A DNA stretch of 64,000 nucleotides from Nitrospira sp. UBA2082. Its GTDB lineage: Bacteria > Nitrospirota > Nitrospiria > Nitrospirales > Nitrospiraceae. Positions 23,160 through 30,610 of this stretch are shown here, piece by piece. Position 1 is the first letter of the stretch. Every line of letters begins with the position of its first letter. The DNA is taken from assembly GCA_002331335.1 (NCBI GenBank), contig DCZO01000014.1, positions 1 through 64,000 of the forward strand. The letters are read 5' to 3'. The notes beneath the pieces were generated by a model that was given only the letters and a program-made list of their open reading frames with translations, made no database searches and had not been told where the DNA came from. The translations under genes were made by a program, and so were the position numbers.

Positions 23160-24095
23160 TCAGTCTCGTCCACGACCGGAATGGTCAGGCCGTTCGGAGC
23201 GTTCAATTCGATCCGGTCTATCAGGCCGGTCGCTACGGTCTACCTTGTCGGGACGGTCAATCCGATCCTGACGGTCATTTCCCCCGGACCGGTCTTGTCG
23301 ATCGGACCGGTCGCGCCCGGAATCGCTCCGATCGCCTCGGCTGCCTCGATCGCCACGCTCACCCCGGTCACCGTCACTGGACCCGCTCCGGTCCTCACGG
23401 AACAGTTTGTCGCTGCGTTCACCACGGCTCACCTGTTCGCGCAGCTGTTGCAGACTGGCACGGCCTTCTTCGAAATCCGACCCGCGCCGCTTCACTTCCC
23501 GGCCAAGGTCGAGCAGTTCCGAGGCGCGGTAGCCTTGGCGAATCCCCTCTCCTACCAAGGCGGTCCCTTCCTTGGAAGGAATGCGGCCTTCTTTCATGAC
23601 CGCCAAACCCTTGGCGCCGGCCGCCAACTCTTCCTGCGTCGCTTTATGTCGGCCGTCTTGCGACAACCGGCTTAGCTCCCGCACCTCGTCCTTCGTGGCT
23701 CCTCGTGCCAAGGCTTCCGCCATCGTCTCCAGCGCGCGCTGCCGGTTCCCCTCCGTCATGCCACGTGTTTTGGCTTCTTCCAAGACTTCATGCGCGGCTT
23801 CAAGCCGAGATGTCATCTGCCGCAGCACCGGATCGATGCGCTGGGGTTCGACCCCCTTCGCCAGACCTTCCTTCACCTTGTTCAGCAACGATTCGGTGGG
23901 AAGCCCTCTCTCTCCGACCTTGCTGACTTGATCCAGCAAGGGATTGATCTCGCCCGCCGAGCGGCCTTGCGCGGAGCCGATCCGGTTGACCTCTTCCCGA
24001 TCGTGAGCCGTGAGGGGTTCGGCGGACGCCGGAGCAACGGCGAACACCAGGACCCCGCTCAACACCCAGATTGTTACGCCGGTGTGCTTTCTCAT
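23160..24095 (-). CDS. Secreted protein with Asp/Arg-rich C-terminal tail
   Basis: I use the ATG at 24095 (MRKHTGV...), which gives a clean signal peptide cleaved after APASA; a longer frame to 24191 runs into the preceding gene. The 311-residue product has a helical, charged middle (about residues 30-230) and a tail of about 75 residues built mainly of Asp, Arg, Ser, Gly and Pro with DRxDRP-type repeats. The tail should be disordered and highly charged. It is the last gene of the ECF operon, four bases after the CBM48 lipoprotein stop. A second Asp/Arg-rich secreted protein lies at 27043-27774. I know no function for either; matrix formation, cell-surface binding or metal/polyphosphate interaction are guesses. 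Confidence 0.8.
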   Translation of the reverse strand: MRKHTGVTIWVLSGVLVFAVAPASAEPLTAHDREEVNRIGSAQGRSAGEINPLLDQVSKVGERGLPTESLLNKVKEGLAKGVEPQRIDPVLRQMTSRLEAAHEVLEEAKTRGMTEGNRQRALETMAEALARGATKDEVRELSRLSQDGRHKATQEELAAGAKGLAVMKEGRIPSKEGTALVGEGIRQGYRASELLDLGREVKRRGSDFEEGRASLQQLREQVSRGERSDKLFREDRSGSSDGDRGERGDRGSRGDRSDSGRDRSDRQDRSGGNDRQDRIDRPDKVDRSDRPDRPDRIERSERPDHSGRGRD

Positions 24096-24099
24096 AGTC

Positions 24100-24489
24100 C
24101 TACCGTACAACCACGACACCGTTCGTCTGCCCGAATCCATCAGTGACAAAATCCTCAGCCAGGGGGGGCGTGAGCCACCGAACCCCGTCAATCAGATACA
24201 TGAAGGTGTATTCGCCTTCTTTCAGTGGAACGTCTACGGTCCAGAGCGCCGAGCCGTTCACAATTTTCATGGGCGTCGCTCCTTTGGTCCAGCTGTTGAA
24301 GGACCCGACGAGAAAGACCTGCTTCGCCCCCGGCGCGAGCACCGTAAACCGCACCACTCCGGGCATGGTCTTGGGCATATGCGGTGTTATCACCGGTGAT
24401 TTGGCACAGGCCCCCAGACCGCCTGACAGCATGAGCGCAATAAAGACCGTCCGGCAAAGGCGGCTGGGTCGCTCCAGTCTTATTCCCAT
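24100..24489 (-). CDS. CBM48 (AMPK glycogen-binding type) lipoprotein
   Basis: A 129-residue protein with a lipoprotein signal ending LSGGLGAC (Cys near residue 28). The remaining 100 residues are one isoamylase-N/AMPK-beta glycogen-binding domain: VRFTVLAPGAKQVFLVGSFN, then WTVDVPLKEGEYTFMYLIDG and a final VTDGFGQTNGVVVV strand. It should sit at the membrane facing the periplasm and bind an alpha-glucan or simply serve as an immunoglobulin-like module. It follows the anti-sigma gene by 53 bases. That gene carries the same domain (VSVAGDFNGW, GRYEYMFVIDG), so the two domains are sister copies, suggesting a common ligand. Confidence 0.88.
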   Translation of the reverse strand: MGIRLERPSRLCRTVFIALMLSGGLGACAKSPVITPHMPKTMPGVVRFTVLAPGAKQVFLVGSFNSWTKGATPMKIVNGSALWTVDVPLKEGEYTFMYLIDGVRWLTPPLAEDFVTDGFGQTNGVVVVR

Positions 24490-24542
24490 GAGCGAGAGAG
24501 TACTGAAGCATCAGGCCTGTTGCAAGAAAATCCGAGTGCACG

Positions 24543-25223
24543 CTAAATCTCCACATCGAGCACCGCATTCTGTGACCCGAAGCCATCGCCGGTACCTTCC
24601 GCGGCAAGGGGATCGGCGATCCATTGCTTCCCGTCGATGACGAACATATATTCATAGCGGCCCGGCTTGAGCGGAAGCGTCACCGTCCACATCCCGCCGT
24701 CCGTCCGTTCCAGTTTGGTCTTCGCCGGATTCCATCCGTTAAAGTCCCCCGCCACCGAAACCGAACGCGCGTCGGGCTGCAAGAGCACCAGGCGGACGAA
24801 CACTGTCGGCTCCAACGTGGAGTTGAAGGAGGCAGTCTGCACCGGCGGAGCCGCCACCGGCACTTCCACGATCCGCTCCGGTCCGAATTGGATTAATCCC
24901 GCCACCGCAACCAGAACCAGGCAGGCCGCCGCCATTGCCCCGGCAAGGTTCCATTCCAACGTTCGAGGCATCGTGAACAGCGCACACAGGCGATTCCAGA
25001 GGCCGGGAGTAACCGGGGCCGTCTGCGCTTTTACCCGGCTAAGGAACGCGGCAGAAGGGACAATTCTCGGCAACCGCGCCGCTTCCGCGGTTACCAACTC
25101 AAGATTGAGCCAGCGCCGGCGCAATCCAGGATCGGCATCCACTGCCTGCAGGAATTCGGCCCGCTCCTCCGGCGTCAGCTCACCATCCAAGAACCGTTGC
25201 ACGAACAGATCCTGATCATTCAT
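24543..25223 (-). CDS. Anti-sigma-like membrane protein with periplasmic CBM48 domain
   Basis: This 226-residue protein starts with a short cytoplasmic helical segment, FLDGELTPEERAEFLQAV, typical of anti-sigma factors but without the zinc-binding HxxxCxxC. A single membrane helix follows (about residues 92-114, MAAACLVLVAVAGLIQFG). The C-terminal 90 residues form a CBM48/isoamylase-N domain with VSVAGDFNGWNP and GRYEYMFVIDGKQWIADPLA. The ATG overlaps the sigma-factor stop (ATGA), the usual sign of a sigma/anti-sigma pair. The design suggests that a glycan or envelope signal sensed by the CBM48 domain controls release of the sigma factor. It resembles other periplasm-sensing anti-sigmas only in layout; CBM48 as sensor is unusual. 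Confidence 0.82.
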   Translation of the reverse strand: MNDQDLFVQRFLDGELTPEERAEFLQAVDADPGLRRRWLNLELVTAEAARLPRIVPSAAFLSRVKAQTAPVTPGLWNRLCALFTMPRTLEWNLAGAMAAACLVLVAVAGLIQFGPERIVEVPVAAPPVQTASFNSTLEPTVFVRLVLLQPDARSVSVAGDFNGWNPAKTKLERTDGGMWTVTLPLKPGRYEYMFVIDGKQWIADPLAAEGTGDGFGSQNAVLDVEI

Positions 25224-25855
25224 CGATCCACCCTGTTCGCTTCACCCGACGGGTTGGGGTTGAGTGTCGCCAACTCACGACTGAGCTGCACCCTCCCCTT
25301 GTACACCCGCATTTTCAACGTGTCGCCGCTCACGCCGAGAATCTCTTCCATCTCCTCATAACTCAAACCTTCGAGATGCTTCAGGACGAATGCTTCCCGG
25401 TACAGAGGCGGCAACCGCTGAATCGCCCGCTCCAGCTCCTGGGCCACCTGCTGCTGCGACAAGAGCGCTTCTGGCGTCCGGTCTTCCGCGACATGGAAAT
25501 CGAGCTGTTCGTCTGCATCCACATCATACTGCCCTTGCCCCGGCCGCTTGACCCGCAGCCAATCTTTGCATTTGTTCGACGCAATGCGGTAGAGCCAGGT
25601 CGAGAACTTGGCATCGGCCCGAAAGGTCGGCAGCGCTTTAAAGGCCGCTAAGAACGCCTCCTGCGCCAGGTCTTCCGCCTCGGCCTGATTGCCGACCATC
25701 CGATAGGCTAGGTTGACGATCGCGGACGCATGTCGATCGATCAACCGCCCGAACGCCTCGTGATCACGCGCAAGACTGCGCGTCACAAGTTGCGCATCAG
25801 TAGGATCGTCAGCCTGGTCCGACGGCATGGGTCTGCTCCAGTTACCCTGGCCCAC
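25220..25855 (-). CDS. ECF-type RNA polymerase sigma factor
   Basis: The 211-residue product (or 202 residues from the ATG at 25828, which is the more likely start) has sigma region 2 (AYRMVGNQAEAEDLAQEAFL and FSTWLYRIASNKCKDWLR). It also has region 4 (LPPLYREAFVLKHLEGLSYE and SGDTLKMRVYKGRVQL). It lacks regions 1 and 3, so it is an extracytoplasmic-function sigma of the RpoE group. It is translationally coupled to the downstream anti-sigma. A promoter-like motif upstream (25892-25920) is repeated before the lipoprotein gene at 29821, consistent with autoregulation and a small regulon. Likely targets include the following CBM48 and Asp/Arg-rich genes. Confidence 0.94.
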   Translation of the reverse strand: MGQGNWSRPMPSDQADDPTDAQLVTRSLARDHEAFGRLIDRHASAIVNLAYRMVGNQAEAEDLAQEAFLAAFKALPTFRADAKFSTWLYRIASNKCKDWLRVKRPGQGQYDVDADEQLDFHVAEDRTPEALLSQQQVAQELERAIQRLPPLYREAFVLKHLEGLSYEEMEEILGVSGDTLKMRVYKGRVQLSRELATLNPNPSGEANRVDR

Positions 25856-25891
25856 TACCGATGGACCGTCTGTTTCGGCCTACTTGACTCA

Positions 25892-25920
25892 TTAGACGGA
25901 TCGTCGACGGAGAGGTAAAC
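25892..25920 (-). promoter_or_regulatory. Putative ECF promoter of the sigma operon
   Basis: On the minus strand GTTTACCT (25913-25920) is followed 14 bases later by CGTCTAA (25892-25898). The same two blocks, with identical spacing and with TCCGT also shared between them, occur before the lipoprotein gene at 29821. Spacing and the C/G-containing -10 block are typical of ECF sigma promoters. Transcription would start about 30-60 bases before the sigma gene, depending on its start codon. Confidence 0.6.
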
Positions 25921-25943
25921 AGTCTCAAATGATTGAATAGTGG

Positions 25944-26876
25944 TCAAAACCGATAGCTGGTGCCGAGCGAAACGCCATAATCCGGGGCGCTATTGGAGAC
26001 GCCGACCGTAACACCTCCGTTGAATCGCAAGGCATCCGACATCTTATAGTTGAAGGCAAAGAAGAAATCCCGAATGTTGACTCGATTGGCAACCAATGTC
26101 CGATATTCCTCATAGTAGACGCTCATCAGGAAGCTCTTAGTGAGATAGTGACCGCCTCCTACATCAAACCAATATTGATTCTGCAGCTCTCTACCTTCGG
26201 GGTCGCCGATGAAATTGTATCCACCGTCGAGGAATGTGATCCACTTGTCGCCGAGCATTTTGGACAATTCCACCCCATAACCATGATCGAGCGCCCCCGT
26301 GCCGAGCCCCTTACTTTCACTGGCGGTAGGGACTTTGATCCGGGCTGTCAGAGCGATAAGGGGAATATATTCTTTCTCTTCAACCGCATAGTACCGCCCC
26401 CTCAGGATGATATCGCCGAGACCGGAATGGGTCACTCTTTGTCTCGACGCTGCCCGGCCAGCATTGAGCAACGCCACACATTCTGGTTTGTCAAAACGAA
26501 ATTCGGTTCCACTTCTTCGAAAACAATCCTCTTCGATTGGCGCTGGCTGACCACCAACGAGTGTGGCAGAGCCGTTGCTCGTCACAGAGACAAACGGAAT
26601 GACGACTGTCACATCCCCATCGCGAAAGAGCCGCCGAATCGATGTGGGGACGTAGACAAACTCGCTCGTAGTGTCGGTTCCAAAATTCCCACGGCTATAG
26701 CTGGGCGTAAGGCTGATTTGCCAATTTCGTTCGGTCGAAGGTCGTTGTTCCGGCCCGAGCTTTTCTTTTCCGTCAGCAGCCAGCGTTTCCGATTGAAATG
26801 CAGTAACGCACCCCATAAGAGCACTCACGACGAACGCGCATCGTCTCAGATACATTCCCCATCTCATTCTTGCCAC
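25944..26876 (-). CDS. Outer-membrane beta-barrel-like protein
   Basis: A 310-residue protein with a signal peptide (hydrophobic VSALMGCVTAF, cleavage after TLAA). It has many alternating aromatic/hydrophobic strands such as WQISLTPSYSRGNFG, GDIILRGRYYAVEE and FFFAFNYKMSDALRFNGGV, and it ends in YRF, the aromatic-terminal signature used for outer-membrane insertion. The pattern fits the transporter/phenol-degradation-meta-pathway type barrel proteins, whose substrate is usually unknown. The gene lies immediately upstream (on the transcribed strand) of the ECF operon, but the ECF promoter intervenes, so it is a separate unit. The opposite neighbour is the Asp/Arg-rich gene with a terminator between. 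Confidence 0.82.
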   Translation of the reverse strand: MARMRWGMYLRRCAFVVSALMGCVTAFQSETLAADGKEKLGPEQRPSTERNWQISLTPSYSRGNFGTDTTSEFVYVPTSIRRLFRDGDVTVVIPFVSVTSNGSATLVGGQPAPIEEDCFRRSGTEFRFDKPECVALLNAGRAASRQRVTHSGLGDIILRGRYYAVEEKEYIPLIALTARIKVPTASESKGLGTGALDHGYGVELSKMLGDKWITFLDGGYNFIGDPEGRELQNQYWFDVGGGHYLTKSFLMSVYYEEYRTLVANRVNIRDFFFAFNYKMSDALRFNGGVTVGVSNSAPDYGVSLGTSYRF

Positions 26877-26975
26877 TCCCCCGGAGGTTGATCTCGACGT
26901 ATTCTGCTCACGAGAAACGAGGGTAACTTAACGTCGGAGCGACTCCTATTCAACATGTTTTTCTAAGACAGACGG

Positions 26976-27011
26976 AAGGCAGGATGCCGGATCAATCGGG
27001 CACCCTGCCTT
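26976..27011 (-). terminator. Rho-independent-type hairpin after the Asp/Arg-rich gene
   Basis: AAGGCAGGATGCC (26976-26988) pairs with GGCACCCTGCCTT (26999-27011) with one mismatch, across a ten-base loop. It lies 30 bases beyond the stop of the 27043-27774 gene in the direction of transcription. No strong T-run follows, so termination may be partial or need assistance. Confidence 0.6.
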
Positions 27012-27042
27012 CTCAAATTACCCACCGGTAAATTGCCGCTTA

Positions 27043-27774
27043 TCAGTTCCGTCCGGATCGTTCCGGTTTGTCCGGTCTCTCTGGCCGATCCGGCCGTTCC
27101 GGACGATCGGGGCGGTCCGGTCGGTCAGGTCGGTCCGGCCTGTCGGGACGATCGATTCTTTCCGGCCTGTTCGGTCGGTCCATTTGGACCTCGCGGGCAT
27201 GCTCCCGACCTTCCCGCCCATGCTCACCAGCGACATAATCGGCACGATCGAGCCCTCGCAAAACACCGCCAGCATTGGACCGTGAGTCCTCACGCCGGTC
27301 GTCCCGCCGATCTACTTGCCGATCTTCTCGGCGATCCTCACGCCTCTCGAGCTGACGATCCTCTCGTCGATCTTCTCTTCGATCAAGCCGCCGATCCTCA
27401 CGTCGATCTTCTCGCCGGTCAAACTGACGATCTTCCCTTCGATCGATCCGGCGGTCCTCCCTCCGGTCTTCTCTCCGATCCATCCGCCGATCTTCCTGCC
27501 GAATGTCATCTGTGGCCTGAGCCACAATCTGACGATCATGGCCATGCCGCCCTCGGTGACCGTGCTCACCGTCCTCCCGCCCGCTGTTCATCGAGCCGGG
27601 ACCGCTGTTGAGTGAGCCAGGGCCACTGTTCAGGGAACCCGGACCGCGATTATCGGTGCGGGCCGGTGGTTCCTCCGCCGGAGTGCTCATCTGCCCCACC
27701 GCCGGCGACGTCAGCAGCGACAGCCCGGCGATCGTCCCCAAGATGATTTCTTTCCAACTGCTTCGATTCATCAT
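27043..27774 (-). CDS. Secreted Asp/Arg-rich repeat protein
   Basis: The reading frame extends to 27798, but AAAAAGGAG stands just before paired ATG codons at 27774 and 27771, so I start there (243 residues). A signal peptide (LGTIAGLSLLTSPAVG) is followed by three copies of a GPGSLNSG-type repeat. Next come about 70 residues of DRREDRR-type heptad-like repeats, a short non-repetitive link (LRGLDRADYVAGEHGREG), and a tail of RPDRPDRPERPD units. The protein is almost entirely Asp, Arg, Glu, Pro and Gly and should be exported and disordered. I recognise no family. It is the second such protein within 4 kb and might bind polyanions, minerals or extracellular glycans; this is speculation. Confidence 0.75.
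   Translation of the reverse strand: MMNRSSWKEIILGTIAGLSLLTSPAVGQMSTPAEEPPARTDNRGPGSLNSGPGSLNSGPGSMNSGREDGEHGHRGRHGHDRQIVAQATDDIRQEDRRMDRREDRREDRRIDRREDRQFDRREDRREDRRLDRREDRREDRQLERREDRREDRQVDRRDDRREDSRSNAGGVLRGLDRADYVAGEHGREGREHAREVQMDRPNRPERIDRPDRPDRPDRPDRPDRPERPDRPERPDKPERSGRN
27046..27180 (-). repeat. Coding tandem repeat, RPD/RPE units
   Basis: About 45 codons encode repeated Asp-Arg-Pro and Glu-Arg-Pro units at the end of the Asp/Arg-rich protein. The DNA shows a 9-base period built on CGGTCCGGT-like triplets. It is a protein-coding microsatellite, prone to length change, and not a CRISPR array. Confidence 0.8.
27283..27498 (-). repeat. Coding tandem repeat, DRREDRR units
   Basis: Seventy-two codons encode imperfect seven-residue units of the form Asp-Arg-Arg-Glu-Asp-Arg-x. 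The fifth to seventh positions vary (Met, Ile, Phe, Leu or Val after the basic residue), giving a regularly placed hydrophobic residue every 14 to 21 residues. At the DNA level CGATCTTC-type blocks recur. Slippage should make this region variable between strains. Confidence 0.8.
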
Positions 27775-27840
27775 TGATCTCCTTTTTCTTGAAACCACAC
27801 CGTCGATTTCTTTCTACCCCGCCGACTGCTGCGAGTCTAC

Positions 27841-29352
27841 TTAATCCTCCAACTCTGCCTCATCCCAAATGACCGCCGTTCCATTCCATGCACCTTTGAC
27901 CTTGACCAGAGATTCATTCTCCTTCAGCGCCGCCAAGAATGTCGCTCGGCTGATGGATGTCCCACTCACGCTCTCAAAGTGATTAATGGTACCTGTATCG
28001 ACTGACACGCCCAAGATGACGATGACATTGCCATTGATCGACTGCACTGTCCCCCGGAGTTCCACATCATTGCCTGATCGCTCCTGTATACGGGTCGCGA
28101 TGACCGTATTCCCACTGATCACACGACCACGCACGCGAACTTGACGACCTGCTTCCAGTGAACCATCGATTCTTGTCTGACTATCTGTCTTTACAGTGAC
28201 AGTTGCCAGCCCCTTAATTTTGACAGTGAACTCAGGCGCTGATCCCGTCACAGACTCAACCTCTCCTTCCAATCGCGCGCTCTCCTTGAATTTCACATGC
28301 TTTGCAATAAGGACGCCATTATCCAGTCGACCTTCAGCGGACATTTTGGCCCCTAGCACCACTTCATCGATCGTCCCTTCGCGGAACTCCGTGTTGCTGG
28401 TGGTCCGCACCTCTGTAGTACCAATGAAGAAATGCGCAACCCTGGTATTCGTATTGACTGAGACGACATTCGTCACAAACCCTTCGACCTCAAATTCGTC
28501 CACGTCATTGCCGATACCACGATCTTCCGGCTCGACTTTTGTCGCGAGCAGCGTGCCTTCAGTCTGCTGATTTGGCCCCGGCGTGAACTGTCCTCCTTTC
28601 ACCTCAACAAACAAACCGTTCCAAGCATCGCCATTAGGACCAGGACTTGGCATATCACTTAGTCCAAGTGGTGGTGTGTTCGTGTAGTCCACTGTGAGAT
28701 TTCCAATTTTGAAGGTCTTCGGCGTAGCACTATGGTTATGGCCGCTTACATACCCGCGCACCTCTGGTGTGATATTTGCCAATTTCTTTTCGATAAATGT
28801 TGCCTGGATGATGCCCCCGGGCTGGACGTGACCGTTGACCTCGACATGATCAACCCCCACCTGCAATGTCGCAAGATCGCGATTCGTAATGTTGTTGTCG
28901 ATAATGGTCGTGCTATCGACAAGCACAATTTGCCCCATGACTACAAGGCTTGATTTGTCTAGAGCCACCGACTGCACTAATCCCTCGACCGCATCCTTCT
29001 GCCGCACCGTGGAGGCCCTATGCTGACTACCACTAAACGACCCATTGACCGTAACCACCATGCCCTTCTTAATACCGCAGCTATCGTCCGATCCTGGAGC
29101 AGGCAGACCAATCGTGCATGACGTTTCACCGCTATCGTCGACTTTCACCAGCACATTGTTTGTTTCAAACTTCTTCCCGGTGACAAACAGACTGCCGAAA
29201 CCGGTAACCGTTCCGGAGGCCGATGCCGATCCACTTCCACTGGCTCCGCCCGCGCTAGCGGATGCCGACGGCGATCCGTCACTGCACGCACTCAGTAATC
29301 CCACGAATCCGACCGCACCGAGAAGGGTGAATAGGACAGATGAATGTCGCAT
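27841..29352 (-). CDS. DUF5666-repeat lipoprotein
   Basis: With the ATG at 29352 (MRHSSV...), the 503-residue product has a lipoprotein signal ending GLLSAC and a Ser/Ala/Gly-rich linker. Four to five related beta-rich units follow, each with a GTV/VEGxV opening and a TRI or TxxE centre. Examples are ASGTVTGFGSLFVTGKKF, VEGFVTNVVSVNTNTRVAH, LEGEVESVTGSAPEFTVKI and LRGTVQSINGNVIVILGV. These match the OB-like DUF5666 domain found in secreted proteins of unknown function. A longer frame to 29448 overlaps the next gene and is rejected. The gene starts about 30 bases after the stop of the lipoprotein at 29381. Location is probably the outer membrane or outside. Confidence 0.85.
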   Translation of the reverse strand: MRHSSVLFTLLGAVGFVGLLSACSDGSPSASASAGGASGSGSASASGTVTGFGSLFVTGKKFETNNVLVKVDDSGETSCTIGLPAPGSDDSCGIKKGMVVTVNGSFSGSQHRASTVRQKDAVEGLVQSVALDKSSLVVMGQIVLVDSTTIIDNNITNRDLATLQVGVDHVEVNGHVQPGGIIQATFIEKKLANITPEVRGYVSGHNHSATPKTFKIGNLTVDYTNTPPLGLSDMPSPGPNGDAWNGLFVEVKGGQFTPGPNQQTEGTLLATKVEPEDRGIGNDVDEFEVEGFVTNVVSVNTNTRVAHFFIGTTEVRTTSNTEFREGTIDEVVLGAKMSAEGRLDNGVLIAKHVKFKESARLEGEVESVTGSAPEFTVKIKGLATVTVKTDSQTRIDGSLEAGRQVRVRGRVISGNTVIATRIQERSGNDVELRGTVQSINGNVIVILGVSVDTGTINHFESVSGTSISRATFLAALKENESLVKVKGAWNGTAVIWDEAELED

Positions 29353-29380
29353 AGCTATACTCCTGTTATTGAGTTGATGA

Positions 29381-29821
29381 TTAGGATTTCTGGTTTGAAC
29401 GATCGTCCGGCCGAGCGCTAGCCGGCTGCGGCGTCTCGCCCAGCACATCCGCCGACCAGGTGACCCGCGACGGGCACCATTGCCACACGCCCAGCGTGAT
29501 GATGCGCGTGAGCCCGGCGGGAATGCAGGCCGTGCGGTTCATCGTCACCTCGCGGTTGACGACTCTCGTCGATACCCCGCATCGATTAAGATACGGCTCT
29601 CCTGAGACCTTGTGCAGATCGAAATGGGGGACGATAAAGGCCACGACCGGGACCGGCAGGACCGCAATGGACGAGTCGTCTACCCACTCGCTGCCTGAAC
29701 AATGTCCCTCCACTCCCGCAGTCCGCTTCACATCATCGCGCACCAGCGTGGAGGTGCAGCCTGACAACAGCAGCGCCATCGACAGGATCAGCGCACCCGT
29801 TTTGGTATGGATTCGATTCAT
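29381..29821 (-). CDS. Small lipoprotein under a putative ECF promoter
   Basis: The 146-residue product has a signal sequence with lipobox LLLSGC (Cys near residue 22). A mature part follows with four Cys (EGHCSG, LNRCG, RTACIP, QWCPS) that could form two disulfides in the periplasm. The segment VLPVPVVAFIVPHFDLHK is hydrophobic but too short to be a typical membrane span. I do not recognise a family. A motif matching the putative promoter of the sigma operon lies 30 bases upstream, so it is the best candidate for another member of that regulon. Confidence 0.78.
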   Translation of the reverse strand: MNRIHTKTGALILSMALLLSGCTSTLVRDDVKRTAGVEGHCSGSEWVDDSSIAVLPVPVVAFIVPHFDLHKVSGEPYLNRCGVSTRVVNREVTMNRTACIPAGLTRIITLGVWQWCPSRVTWSADVLGETPQPASARPDDRSNQKS

Positions 29822-29851
29822 GAGCCCCTCCTTCTAGCCTCGTCTGCTGAG

Positions 29852-29880
29852 TTAGACGGAGGAGGAACGGAAAGGTAAAC
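29852..29880 (-). promoter_or_regulatory. Second copy of the ECF promoter motif
   Basis: GTTTACCT (29873-29880) and CGTCTAA (29852-29858) on the minus strand reproduce the sigma-operon motif at 25892-25920, with the same 14-base gap and with TCCGT shared inside it. The -10 block ends 31 bases before the lipoprotein ATG at 29821, which leaves room for a short untranslated leader. Confidence 0.6.
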
Positions 29881-29895
29881 GAGGCTTGGAGGAGG

Positions 29896-30600
29896 CTAGC
29901 GAATATCCTGAAAAAACACGCGGGGCAGGACCGGCAGGCGGTATTCGACGTGAAGGATGATGAGCAAGACACGGAGGAAACTTCGCCATACGCCCATCTT
30001 CAGGAACTTGCGGGCATCGGTAATAACGGGGGGGAACAGCAGAAGCGGTTCCGTAACCTTGATGAGCCGTTCACAGAAGCCGACGTCTTCGAGGATCGGT
30101 TGGTTGGGAAATCCCCCCAGCCGCTCGAACAGGGAACGGCGGACGAAGAGGGCCTGGTCGCCGTAGATAATTCTGCTGCGGGTGCAGCGGAAGTTGTCTA
30201 GAAACGAGATCGCCCTGAGTCGCCAATCGTCTCCGGAAAACTGGTGCATAAACCCACCGGCTTGAATCGTGGGATCAGTCTCCATCTCGTTCAACCGTTG
30301 AATCGCCCCTGCTGGCAAGAGGGTATCGGCATGAAGAAAGAGCAACCATTCTCCTCTCGCCTGCTTGGCCCCCTCGTTCATCTGAGAAGCGCGGCCTTTC
30401 GGCGCAGAAAGAAGACGAACAGTGCTGAGTACTGAATGCTGAGTGCCGTTCGCTATCTCTGACACAAGCGCGCGCGTGCGATCGGTACTCCCACCGTCGA
30501 CAGCAAGCACCTCGTAGTCTCCAGGTTGCGAAAAGAGCGCATGTAATGTGTGTGGCAGCGCCTTCTCTTCGTTATAAGCAGGGATGACGACCGACACCAT
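29896..30600 (-). CDS. Family-2 glycosyltransferase, TIGR04283-like
   Basis: The 234-residue protein has the GT-A fold markers of family 2: VVIPAYNEEKALP at the start, VDGGSTDRTRALV near residue 37 and the DxD-like FLHADTLLP near residue 93. The later segment GGFPNQPILEDVGFCERL holds the acceptor-side acidic residues. The arrangement resembles the TIGR04283 group found beside arsenosugar and other radical-SAM clusters. A C-terminal hydrophobic stretch (FLRVLLIILHVEYRL) may be membrane-associated. It is the last gene of the four-gene operon, ten bases after the ferritin-like gene. Confidence 0.88.
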   Translation of the reverse strand: MVSVVIPAYNEEKALPHTLHALFSQPGDYEVLAVDGGSTDRTRALVSEIANGTQHSVLSTVRLLSAPKGRASQMNEGAKQARGEWLLFLHADTLLPAGAIQRLNEMETDPTIQAGGFMHQFSGDDWRLRAISFLDNFRCTRSRIIYGDQALFVRRSLFERLGGFPNQPILEDVGFCERLIKVTEPLLLFPPVITDARKFLKMGVWRSFLRVLLIILHVEYRLPVLPRVFFQDIR

Positions 30601-30610
30601 CGTTCGTTCC

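Noticed and set aside
27046..27498. Regularly repeated sequence resembling a CRISPR array
   Set aside because: The period is 9 to 21 bases, there are no unique spacers, and the repeats translate in frame into DRREDRR and RPD units of one open protein.
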